Positions 17,002 to 25,117 of a stretch of DNA of 64,000 nt are shown piece by piece. Made by a program: the position numbers and the translations under genes. The DNA is taken from NCBI RefSeq assembly GCF_018863235.1, contig NZ_JAHKRS010000010.1, positions 106,377-170,376 on the forward strand, written 5' to 3'. Under the pieces are notes generated by a model. It saw only the letters and a list, made by a program, of their open reading frames with translations, was not told the DNA's origin and made no database searches. Source of the stretch: Pseudomaricurvus albidus (GTDB lineage Bacteria > Pseudomonadota > Gammaproteobacteria > Pseudomonadales > Cellvibrionaceae). Positions within the stretch are counted from its first letter, which is position 1. The number at the start of each line of letters is the position of its first letter.

Positions 17002-17640
17002 TCAGGTTGGCAGACCTGTTACGGCCCGAAGGCAGAACTGTTTGATGTCATTGATCAGTTTTTGTTCGCCCTCCATATCTAAAGGGGGTTGCTGGTCTCG
17101 CCCCAAGGGGGCTATGAGGGTTTCAGCAATCACACCCACCAGTGCCGCAGAGCTGACCGCAGGCGATTGCATAGGGAATTCCTTTGCTTTTATCCCTTCA
17201 GCGATCAACTCGGAATAAATATCAGCGTAAGCCTGACGATAGACAAGGCGCTGGGTGTCTACCATCGGGTCTACTGGCTCAGCGATAAGGGCATAGGCCA
17301 GTTTTCTTGCCTGAATGGCGCGTTGGGCAAAGGTCGTGATGGCGTTTATCAGGCGCTGCCGGCAAGGTAATGGCTGGCTTGTCGGCGCCGGAAATGCAGC
17401 TTGCTGTACTTTGTTCACCTCTTTCTCTGTGGCTAATTTAAATACTTCAGTACAGAGCGCTGCCTTGGAATCAAAATACTTGTACAGGGTTCCTGTGGCC
17501 ACATTGGCTTCCTGTGCTACCGCGCTGATGGTGAGCCCCTGAAAACCTTCTTTCGCAACAATAGCCAGAGCCGTTCTCAACAAATGCTCATGCTGGGCTG
17601 CGCGGCGGGCTTTTGTTTTCTCAGTAGGGCGGTAGGCCAT
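17002..17640 (-). CDS. TetR-family transcriptional regulator
   Basis: A 212-residue dimeric repressor. The N-terminal helix-turn-helix (about residues 20-65) contains LTISAVAQEANVATGTLYKYFDSKAAL. The C-terminal ~140 residues form a ligand domain I cannot type. It is divergent from the AidB-like acyl-CoA dehydrogenase, and two palindromes that could be its operators lie between the genes. Autoregulation plus control of the dehydrogenase by an acyl-CoA or fatty-acid ligand is the natural reading (inference). Confidence 0.9.
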   Translation of the reverse strand: MAYRPTEKTKARRAAQHEHLLRTALAIVAKEGFQGLTISAVAQEANVATGTLYKYFDSKAALCTEVFKLATEKEVNKVQQAAFPAPTSQPLPCRQRLINAITTFAQRAIQARKLAYALIAEPVDPMVDTQRLVYRQAYADIYSELIAEGIKAKEFPMQSPAVSSAALVGVIAETLIAPLGRDQQPPLDMEGEQKLINDIKQFCLRAVTGLPT

Positions 17641-17716
17641 TATGGTCCCTGGCTTCAGTCTGATTGGTGGTTTGGTTGGTCTATTCTAACGGGTGTGGTG
17701 TTCGTTGACTATAAGT

Positions 17717-17760
17717 GTGAATCATGATTCACTTTATAGAAGGTGTGAATTCCGATTCAT
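17717..17760. promoter_or_regulatory. Two palindromic TetR operator candidates
   Basis: A perfect 16-bp palindrome GTGAATCATGATTCAC (17717-17732) is followed 28 bp centre-to-centre by a close copy, GTGAATTCCGATTCAT (17745-17760). Both lie in the divergent gap between the TetR gene and the acyl-CoA dehydrogenase. The shared core is TGAATnnnnATTCA, of a size and symmetry expected for a TetR dimer site. Confidence 0.75.
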
Positions 17761-17794
17761 TTTATGTGTTGATAATTCTTCAATGAGGTGCCAT

Positions 17795-19483
17795 ATGGCC
17801 AAGAATGCTGACTTTACTCCCAGTACCCGCTACTGGGCTGAAACTCACGAAGTTGAAAACCAGCCGCCGGCTTTGGAGAATTACAACGCCTTCACCAGTG
17901 ATGCAGGGCTGCAGGAGAGTCTCGTTGCTCAGGGCGGGGAATGGGCGCAAGCCGATCTTGAACACTTTGGGGCGATAACCGGCTCTGCAGAAGTGATTGA
18001 GTGGGGATTTCAGGCGAACGAGAACAAGCCTGTCTTACACACCCATAATCGTCATGGTGCACGTGTTGATGAAGTAAGGTTTCACCCGGCTTACCACCAG
18101 TTGATGAATTTATCCGTTAAAGAAGGCATTCACTCACTGCATTGGACAGAAACCCGTCCCGCTGGGCATGTGGTTCGCGCAGCAAAGTCCTACCTGATCA
18201 GTCAGGTAGAGGCAGGGCACGGCTGCCCGATCACCATGACCTCGGCGGCAATACCGGCGCTCAAGCATCAGCCGGATTTATTTGAACTGTGGGCTCCCAA
18301 AATCCTGTCTTCGGAGTACGATCCTCGCAATGTGCCCGATGGCGAAAAGGCTGGTCTGACCATTGGTATGGCGATGACGGAAAAGCAAGGGGGCTCAGAT
18401 GTCAGAACCAATAGCACCCGTGCTTATCCTGTAAACGAGCCCGGCCCCGGAAAAGAATATGAGCTGGTAGGCCACAAGTATTTTGTGTCGGCTCCCATGA
18501 GTGATGCGTTTTTGGTACTGGCTCAAACGGAGTCTGGCGTTTCTTGTTTCCTGGTACCTCGCTGGCGTCCTGATGGCAGCAAAAATCCGATACAGATTCA
18601 GAAACTGAAAAACAAAATGGGCAATGTTTCCAACGCATCTAGTGAAACCGAGCTGCGTGGCGCTCTGGGCTGGATGGTTGGTGAAGAGGGGCGTGGTATT
18701 GCAACCATTCTGGAAATGGTTGCGATGACCCGCTTTGACTGCATGATTGGTTCTTCCGCGGGCATGCGTCAGGCGGTGGCGCAGATTACCCATCATTGCT
18801 CGCAGCGGGTGGCTTTTGGCAAGTTGCTGACAGAGCAGCCACTTATGCAAAATGTGCTGGCGGACTTGATTGTCGAGCAGGAAGCCGCGCTGGCTCTGAC
18901 CATGCGCATAGGACGGGCTCTGGATAACAGTGCTCATGACGAGCAGGAAAAGCTGTTGGTGCGAATGGGGACTGCGGTGGGTAAATACTGGATCTGCAAG
19001 CGCACACCGGGCCACGCCTATGAGGCGATGGAATGTATTGGCGGTATGGGTGTTATGGAGGATGGCATAATGCCTCGTCTTTACCGTGAAGCGCCGATCA
19101 ATACCATTTGGGAGGGCAGTGGTAATGTTCAGTGTCTGGATATGTTGCGGGCAATGTCCAAAACCCCGGGATCACTTGAGGCTTTTATTCAGGAGATCAG
19201 CAAAGCGAAGGATCTTCATCCACAGATGGCACCGGCCGTGTCTGATTTGATTCAGGAGTTTAAGTCGCAGGAAAACATGGAATACCGTGCCCGTACTATC
19301 GTTGGAAAGATGGCACTGGCCATTCAGGCATCCACTTTATTGCAGTTTGGCAACGAGATAGTGGCCGATGCCTTTTGCCGTTCAAGACTGGGTAAGAATA
19401 CTTCAGGCTGGGTTTATGGGACCCTGCCTGAAGGCATCGATTGCAAAGCCATCATTGAGCGTGCGACCCCATTTATTCACTAG
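17795..19483 (+). CDS. AidB-like acyl-CoA dehydrogenase
   Basis: A 562-residue flavoprotein of the acyl-CoA dehydrogenase superfamily, AidB branch. The N-terminal extension has NQPPALENYNAF and VRFHPAYHQLM; the FAD/acyl-CoA core includes GCPITMTSAAIPAL, MTEKQGGSDVR, and the C-terminal TIWEGSGNVQCLDMLRAM. E. coli AidB (541 residues) protects DNA during alkylation stress and has weak isovaleryl-CoA dehydrogenase activity. In this context, next to a TetR regulator, a fatty-acid or branched-acid catabolic role is equally possible. ATG 17795 follows TGAGGTG; longer in-frame starts run through the operator region and are rejected. Confidence 0.88.
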   Translation: MAKNADFTPSTRYWAETHEVENQPPALENYNAFTSDAGLQESLVAQGGEWAQADLEHFGAITGSAEVIEWGFQANENKPVLHTHNRHGARVDEVRFHPAYHQLMNLSVKEGIHSLHWTETRPAGHVVRAAKSYLISQVEAGHGCPITMTSAAIPALKHQPDLFELWAPKILSSEYDPRNVPDGEKAGLTIGMAMTEKQGGSDVRTNSTRAYPVNEPGPGKEYELVGHKYFVSAPMSDAFLVLAQTESGVSCFLVPRWRPDGSKNPIQIQKLKNKMGNVSNASSETELRGALGWMVGEEGRGIATILEMVAMTRFDCMIGSSAGMRQAVAQITHHCSQRVAFGKLLTEQPLMQNVLADLIVEQEAALALTMRIGRALDNSAHDEQEKLLVRMGTAVGKYWICKRTPGHAYEAMECIGGMGVMEDGIMPRLYREAPINTIWEGSGNVQCLDMLRAMSKTPGSLEAFIQEISKAKDLHPQMAPAVSDLIQEFKSQENMEYRARTIVGKMALAIQASTLLQFGNEIVADAFCRSRLGKNTSGWVYGTLPEGIDCKAIIERATPFIH

Positions 19484-19523
19484 TAAATAAATGGGTGGGG
19501 AGTCTTAAGGCTGATGCTGCAGA

Positions 19524-21479
19524 TTACTCTTCGGACTCGACGATGGGCTGAGTTTTTTGGGTTTGGGCATTGCTGAGGCGGGTATCTTCCTCAGCATTCT
19601 CCGTCGGCATTACTGTCGAGGGCGATGACGATGGCACCGACTTGGGGGCGCTGGCTCCTGGCTCATCCGGGTCTTCCGGGTCACCCTGAGAAAGGTCGGA
19701 ATCGTTCGTCAGTGGATTTTCTTCATCTTCCGGTACCACTTTGGATTCGTCTTTTGCGGCAATGCCAATGTGGTAGGCTGCAAAGCCTGGCAGCATGACC
19801 TGGTTCAACGCCATTCCTATAATTCGACCTTCGTGAGGTGAAACGATTTCATGGCGAACATTGGTGATGGGGTCTGTCACTGTTCCCAGAACATCACCAG
19901 CCTTGATTTTTTTACCCAGCTCAACGTTGCTGAAAAGAATTCCGCCATGGTTTACCCGAATCCAGCTGGATTGGTAATACACGGGTTCCGGCTTGCCCCA
20001 AAAACTGAACTTTTTGATCATGCCCATGCTGTTGAGCAGAGTTTGAATGCCAGCAACACCGTGACTGACACTGTCTTCTTCCAGACGCAATGGCCCGCCA
20101 GCTTCCAATGTGGCCGCAGGTATGCCGCTTTCGGCTGCTGCCCTGCGCAATGTCCCCGGTGCACCGGCGCTGTGTAATACGACGGTTGCGCCAAAGTTAT
20201 GTGTCAGTTTGGCGATCTCTTTATCTCGCAAATCGGCTCTGAGTTGCGGCAAGTTGATTCGGTCAAAGGAGCCTGTGTGAAGATCAACTAGTGCATCACA
20301 ATGACTGATGACACTGTTGAAAAATGAGTAGGCAATACGGGATGCAGAGCTGCCATTAGGGTTTCCTGGGAAATAACGATTCAGATCGCGTCGATCCGCA
20401 AGGTAACGGGAGTTACGACGGAACCCTTGAAGGTTAACGATGGGCACACCAATAACCGCGCCGCTCAGTTTGTCAGGGTCCAGCCCGTAAAGCACACGAC
20501 GTACAATTTCGATACCGTTAAGCTCATCACCGTGTACCGCCGCGGTCAAACACAGGGTTGGGCCATTCTCTGCGCCGTTGACCACGAGCACGGGGGTTGG
20601 CAAAGACAGTCCTTCAAATGACTGACTGGGCGACCAGGCGAGGCGGGTGGAGGTTGCCGGTGGAACCTTGGTTCCCAGGATCAGCAGCGATTCAGCCTCT
20701 TCAGTGGCAGCAGGCTCTGGCGTGTCAGTATCATCCTGCGAAAGTGCATTGCTGTCTTCAACGGATGGTTGAGATGTCACTGAGGTTGTTTCCGCAGAGC
20801 CGTCAGTACCGATCGCTTTTTCAGTGTCTGCTTCTGGACTCTCTTCACTCGCTTGTACGGTTTCTTGTGGCTCTGGTTTTGCCTTTGCCTTTGCTTTTGT
20901 CTGAGTGTCAGAATCGATTTCTTTCGGTTCTTCGGTGGGATCCGTTACCGCTTCCTCTGTAGTTTCTGCTTTTGTGGCGGCGGGTTCTTCTACCGCATTG
21001 AGTTCATTGTTGGAAATAGGTTGAGCCAGATCGACACTCTTGGCTTTAGGAATGCTGTTGCTTTCTGAAGAGGCAATCAGTTGTTCGGGGTGATCTTCTG
21101 CAGACGTGTCTGAATGAGATGTGCTGTTGTCAGAAAAGTTTTGAATACTGTCCTGTGCTGCAGTTGAGGCGCTAACAGACTCAATTTTTTGAGAGGTGGT
21201 TTGGCGTGCACCAGGTCCGGTTTCAACTGTTTCGATGTCGCCTGTGGTATTGGCAGCAACCACCAGTGTGCTCATCTCTTCGGCGATATTGCGTGCCTCT
21301 GTTTCATTGGCGTATGCCGTACTGGCCCCAAACAGGACAAGAGCGCAGGCGCTGAGAAATGCTCCGGTTCGGAAGGGGAGGCCTTTGAGTCCGGCGCGAA
21401 TTGTTGCTGCTGTTGAGGCTGACGCCGGCGCTGCAGAATAAAAGGGTTTGTGAAGCAAGCTTACGCGCTGTTTTAGCAT
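19524..21479 (-). CDS. Secreted succinylglutamate desuccinylase/aspartoacylase-like (M14) protein with acidic low-complexity flanks
   Basis: A 651-residue protein. An N-terminal signal or anchor (about 40-57, possible cleavage after AYA) is followed by ~210 residues rich in Glu, Thr, Ser and Ala (60-270) with almost no hydrophobic core. An M14-type zinc hydrolase domain (~285-490) follows, with HGDE (His316, Glu319), DLHTG (His401) and EAGG (Glu459), then a beta-barrel-like region (~505-575) and another acidic tail. Family members deacylate N-acyl amino acids or act as carboxypeptidases; the normal length is ~350 residues. Metal ligands are intact, so it is probably active. The export signal and the flanks are unusual. 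Confidence 0.8.
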   Translation of the reverse strand: MLKQRVSLLHKPFYSAAPASASTAATIRAGLKGLPFRTGAFLSACALVLFGASTAYANETEARNIAEEMSTLVVAANTTGDIETVETGPGARQTTSQKIESVSASTAAQDSIQNFSDNSTSHSDTSAEDHPEQLIASSESNSIPKAKSVDLAQPISNNELNAVEEPAATKAETTEEAVTDPTEEPKEIDSDTQTKAKAKAKPEPQETVQASEESPEADTEKAIGTDGSAETTSVTSQPSVEDSNALSQDDTDTPEPAATEEAESLLILGTKVPPATSTRLAWSPSQSFEGLSLPTPVLVVNGAENGPTLCLTAAVHGDELNGIEIVRRVLYGLDPDKLSGAVIGVPIVNLQGFRRNSRYLADRRDLNRYFPGNPNGSSASRIAYSFFNSVISHCDALVDLHTGSFDRINLPQLRADLRDKEIAKLTHNFGATVVLHSAGAPGTLRRAAAESGIPAATLEAGGPLRLEEDSVSHGVAGIQTLLNSMGMIKKFSFWGKPEPVYYQSSWIRVNHGGILFSNVELGKKIKAGDVLGTVTDPITNVRHEIVSPHEGRIIGMALNQVMLPGFAAYHIGIAAKDESKVVPEDEENPLTNDSDLSQGDPEDPDEPGASAPKSVPSSSPSTVMPTENAEEDTRLSNAQTQKTQPIVESEE

Positions 21480-21805
21480 TAATCAGTCAACCTGGGCCAA
21501 AGCCTCTGCCTGAAGATGAGTGGTTGTTATTTCTCGATTTTTAACTCTGATTAGTTATATAACGGCTGCTCAATTATATCTAAAAAAAAGAGTGGATGTG
21601 TCAAATACTTCGGCTTAACGGCTTGATTTGGCTGTGGGTGATGATAACGGCGCCAATATTTTTCTACGGGCTCATATGCCAAGAGTTGCAGTCATTTTGA
21701 AGTGAAGGGCTGGTGGGTATTGTTAAACTTATGTGACGGCCAGATGGAGTGAGTGTCGGGTAAGATACAGGTATTCACTATGTTGCGGATTGCGCTAAGT
21801 TACAT

Positions 21806-21833
21806 CGTGCTACGTGCTACGTGCTACGTGCTA
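21806..21833. repeat. Four tandem copies of the heptamer CGTGCTA
   Basis: Four perfect consecutive copies of CGTGCTA. The unit length is not a multiple of three, but the array is intergenic and about 330 bp from the nearest start codon. Confidence 0.95.
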
Positions 21834-21852
21834 TGCGATATCGATATAAGAA

Positions 21853-21888
21853 TCTTTGTCTTTGTCTTTGTCTTTGTCTTTGTCTTTC
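21853..21888. repeat. Hexamer array TCTTTG (five perfect copies plus one variant)
   Basis: Five perfect TCTTTG units are followed by TCTTTC, starting 19 bp after the heptamer array. Confidence 0.95.
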
Positions 21889-21962
21889 GCTAAGCGCTGG
21901 GATTGTACACCATGATCGGACGGCGTAGTAAAAACTGCCATTTTCCCACAGATAGTTTGTGG

Positions 21963-23108
21963 TTATTTTGCGAGTTTTGGGAGCATCGGGAAGTCCTCCA
22001 GCCCGGCTTTGGATCTTGAATCAAAAAATAGGTTCATGCCTGTAAGTTCAGGGTCACGCTCGGCAATAATGATATTTTTGTCTGTCATGATTTCGGCATT
22101 GGATTCTCGAGTGTGGAACAGGTTGTTGACGCCCTGGCGTTCGAGCAAAAAGATGTTCTCGCTCAAGGTGACTTTGTTTTCAGCATGCTTTAAGCCTTCG
22201 AGTCCATAACCAATCACGTCCTGATTTGATGAACGTGGCCCTTGCTGGAGTATCGAGCGGGTTATAACCAGAACTCCACCGTTAGGTACATCAACCAGTC
22301 GACTGTCTTTAGAAGACAGAGACGCAATGATCGTGTCCTCAATAAATGTCATGGCAGCACGTGATTTGACTTCGTGACCCTCGCTTTTGGCGGCCAGCAT
22401 CAGGCTGTTGCTGATTCTCAATTGGCCGCCGTTTACGTAGACTCCGTGCGCCTGCCCCCGATGACCCAAATTTTCGAAGCGACTGTCTTCGATTTCTACC
22501 AGCCCAGGCTTTTTCACGGTGAGAATGCCCTGTTGACTGTCGTGAAAATACACATGAACCAATTTAAGGTTAGAGCCCTGGTGGCGTATGCAGGCGCCAT
22601 TTCCGGCAGATACTTTAATGTTTCTGCATTCAATGTTTCTTATCTGGTTAAAATTTCCGATGTTGACTATCGCGGCTTTGCCTCCGGCAGCCTTACCTTC
22701 GAGAACGACGTGTCCCAGGCCTTCAATGACAACATTGTTTGCTTTTAGCGTGAACGCTTCGTTGTAGATTCCGGGGCTTATACGCAGAATATCACCATCG
22801 TTAAGGGCGTTGGCGGCCGCCTGCAGTGACGGAAACTGGTCAGAGCTGATTACCTTGTTGGAAAGGCTGGCGGTGGGCGATTGAAGCGGCTGCCAGGGAG
22901 GAAAGTTGGCGGCTAATTCCTTTTTTATATGATCCTGATCGACCACCGGCTGAGAGTGATGCCTGTCTGGCATTACTTTTGTAAAGAGAATGTCCGAAGC
23001 CTTCCATAGCCAGCTGGGTTTGAAGATCAGCAGGGCAATGAATATTGCGTTTACGGCGGCACCACAAAAAAGCAAATACTTTCTGAACCACCCATTGAAC
23101 GAACTCAT
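21963..23108 (-). CDS. Membrane-anchored right-handed parallel beta-helix protein
   Basis: A 381-residue protein. One N-terminal membrane segment (about residues 11-30) is followed by a linker, then beta-helix coils from ~85 to ~350 visible as repeated short hydrophobic turns (FTLKANNVVIEGLGHVVLEG and INGGQLRISNSLML-like turns with Asn ladders). The fold is shared with pectate lyases, alginate epimerases and NosD/carbohydrate-binding proteins. No catalytic motif could be identified. The C-terminal ~50 residues leave the pattern. Probably a periplasmic, membrane-tethered carbohydrate-active or scaffold protein; its function is unknown. Confidence 0.75.
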   Translation of the reverse strand: MSSFNGWFRKYLLFCGAAVNAIFIALLIFKPSWLWKASDILFTKVMPDRHHSQPVVDQDHIKKELAANFPPWQPLQSPTASLSNKVISSDQFPSLQAAANALNDGDILRISPGIYNEAFTLKANNVVIEGLGHVVLEGKAAGGKAAIVNIGNFNQIRNIECRNIKVSAGNGACIRHQGSNLKLVHVYFHDSQQGILTVKKPGLVEIEDSRFENLGHRGQAHGVYVNGGQLRISNSLMLAAKSEGHEVKSRAAMTFIEDTIIASLSSKDSRLVDVPNGGVLVITRSILQQGPRSSNQDVIGYGLEGLKHAENKVTLSENIFLLERQGVNNLFHTRESNAEIMTDKNIIIAERDPELTGMNLFFDSRSKAGLEDFPMLPKLAK

Positions 23109-23302
23109 AGCATCCCCGCTGATAGTGTTTCACTGTCCCTGATATTTGTAAGCCGGATAATTAAAACGCCCACCCATAACTATAGAAACTCTTGAGTAGG
23201 TGTCTAATTTATTGTGTGTTATTGGATAATTTCTCCATTGTAAGATTCATTTTTTTAACAACTTGTCAGACATCCTGTTTTAGCTTTGGTCACACTGATG
23301 AT

Positions 23303-25075
23303 TCAGGAATACAGCGGCGGCAAATTTGATGCCTTATTGGCCGACGCAGGAGTGTAACCATTGCGACGCAAGTCTACGAGAGCTTGTTGGAGGCTCTCGG
23401 TGTCAATCTGAGTCTCATTTTGTCCATAGATCCCGGCTTCAATCTGGCGGATAGGTGCTGCCAAGGGCGGCAATGTCTCTGCCAATTGCTGCAATGAGGA
23501 CAGGCTCGGATCGTTCTCGTAAATACGTGCCCAGATTAATAGTGCCGACCGTATGGCAGCTGGATCCTGTTTCTGCAATGCGCTTTTCAGACTTTTATAG
23601 GCCTGTTTTTCGCTGGGCTGGTCTTTCTTAGGCTCAGGCTTGGGGTTGGTCGATGAAGGAGGTTTGCGCGCTTGTAACCACAAAACCAACAACATCAGAT
23701 TGGTTACCAGCAGGGCCATGGAGATGTAAAACCAGCGGTCATCCTGAGACAGGGGTTGACCCGAAAGGGATGAGGTCCCGCCGGTGGTAGTTGGCTGGAC
23801 ATCCTGAGCCACGTCTGGAAATGCACTGCCCTCAGATAGGTTAGACTCTGATGGAGATTGGCCTGCAAGCGGATCAGTAACGATGATCGTTTGGGCGGGC
23901 ACGCTGGCTTCCCGGACCTGTTTGGCCTGAGTATCCCACCAATGCAGGGTGATGGCAGGCAGGGTAATCTTTCCTGCTTGACTGGGGACAATCGCGTAAC
24001 TTTCGGTTTTGGTGGTGGTTACGCCATCGGAGGCGATGCTTTCATCCGACTGAGGTTTATCCGGATAGTATTTAACATCACTGAGATCCTGCAATTCCAG
24101 AGGCGGAAGCTGCGATGCCATCAGACCCTCTGCCCGAATGGTGATACTGCGAGTGATGGGTTCGCCGACCTTGAAGTCATCCGGGGACTGGCTCCAGCTT
24201 TGCGTGAGCTGAATATTCCTGGCTGGCAGCCATTCATCGGCTGGGTAATTGCCCGGCTTGGCATCAATCTGAATAACTTCAGGGGAGGTTCTCAGGCGCA
24301 GCTGCTGGCCGCCTTGCCTTAAGAATGGATCGTAGGAGTAACCGCGGCGGTTTTGGACAGACACGGTCCAGATGGTTGAAGGTATTTCAAGCGAGCCGCT
24401 TTGTTGTGGAAATATGGCGTAGGTGGTTTCAACTACCCCATAAGGTACGCCTTTTATGGTGCGCTGGAATTGACTTTCTGAAACGGGTTTAACCAGGGCA
24501 TTTTTGATCTTTAATTCACCCCGGTCGAGTCCATTCAGATCCACAGATGTAAACAGTCGAATGGTGTACAAAAATTGTTCCTGGACATAACCTTGCTGCT
24601 TGTCCAGTTCTGCTTCGATATACACAGGCTTGTCACTGGCTGATGCAGCGGCGGGTGTCTTGGTGACGGTAATCTCAATGGCATCACTGAAGCTGCCTTC
24701 GTATTTGAACGATGGAATCAGTAATTTCCCTTCGCGTTTGGGCGCCAGTGTCAGCGTCCACTGTGTCCATGATTCTACTTTGCCGTTGATGCTTCGATAT
24801 TGGTTGCTTCGGCTGTTTCCCAGAATGTCAAAGTTCTGTTCCAGCTCGGAAAAGTCAGGTTCGCCAAACATGACCTGCTCGTTGAATTTGACCTGCAACT
24901 TCAAGGTTTCTTCAAGACTCACTTGTGATCGGTCAACGGTTGCGGTTAAGACACTCTGTGCGTGAGCTGTGATTGCAAAAACTGACAGCGTCAGCATTAA
25001 TAATGTGCCTAGAGACGTTTTCAGAAGATAGTTGCAATAGTGTTTCATGGTTTGTGTCTTAAAAGTCATTGTCAT
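23303..25075 (-). CDS. batD: BatD-like protein (aerotolerance operon)
   Basis: A 590-residue envelope protein. The signal peptide ends near AHAQS. Several beta-rich repeats of the BatD family follow (LTATVDRSQVSLEETLKLQV at the start), with a single C-terminal membrane segment (WFYISMALLVTNLMLLVLWL, ~445-465) and a cytoplasmic tail of ~120 residues with a TPR-like helical character. It is the last gene of the six-gene minus-strand Bat operon, 42 bp after the batB/batC fusion. Bat proteins are linked to oxygen and stress tolerance, with an unclear mechanism. An alternative start nine codons later (25048) would shorten the n-region. Confidence 0.86.
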   Translation of the reverse strand: MTMTFKTQTMKHYCNYLLKTSLGTLLMLTLSVFAITAHAQSVLTATVDRSQVSLEETLKLQVKFNEQVMFGEPDFSELEQNFDILGNSRSNQYRSINGKVESWTQWTLTLAPKREGKLLIPSFKYEGSFSDAIEITVTKTPAAASASDKPVYIEAELDKQQGYVQEQFLYTIRLFTSVDLNGLDRGELKIKNALVKPVSESQFQRTIKGVPYGVVETTYAIFPQQSGSLEIPSTIWTVSVQNRRGYSYDPFLRQGGQQLRLRTSPEVIQIDAKPGNYPADEWLPARNIQLTQSWSQSPDDFKVGEPITRSITIRAEGLMASQLPPLELQDLSDVKYYPDKPQSDESIASDGVTTTKTESYAIVPSQAGKITLPAITLHWWDTQAKQVREASVPAQTIIVTDPLAGQSPSESNLSEGSAFPDVAQDVQPTTTGGTSSLSGQPLSQDDRWFYISMALLVTNLMLLVLWLQARKPPSSTNPKPEPKKDQPSEKQAYKSLKSALQKQDPAAIRSALLIWARIYENDPSLSSLQQLAETLPPLAAPIRQIEAGIYGQNETQIDTESLQQALVDLRRNGYTPASANKASNLPPLYS

Positions 25076-25117
25076 GTTTTGAGCACAGTCATTGTTTGGT
25101 TGATCGCTTTCGCCTGA

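Larger units (their letters stand above)
21480..21962. other. 483-bp gene-poor region with simple repeats
   Basis: This gap lies between two minus-strand genes. It contains an AT-rich stretch with an A8 run near 21582-21589 and a minus-strand TATAAT (complement at 21573-21578), which may be the promoter of the aspartoacylase-like gene. Two short tandem arrays occur at 21806 and 21853. No coding signal was seen. Confidence 0.6.

Noticed and set aside
21806..21888. Tandem arrays considered as a CRISPR or replication-origin iteron
   Set aside because: Units of 6-7 bp without spacers are not CRISPR; no dnaA, parAB or rep gene or DnaA boxes accompany them.
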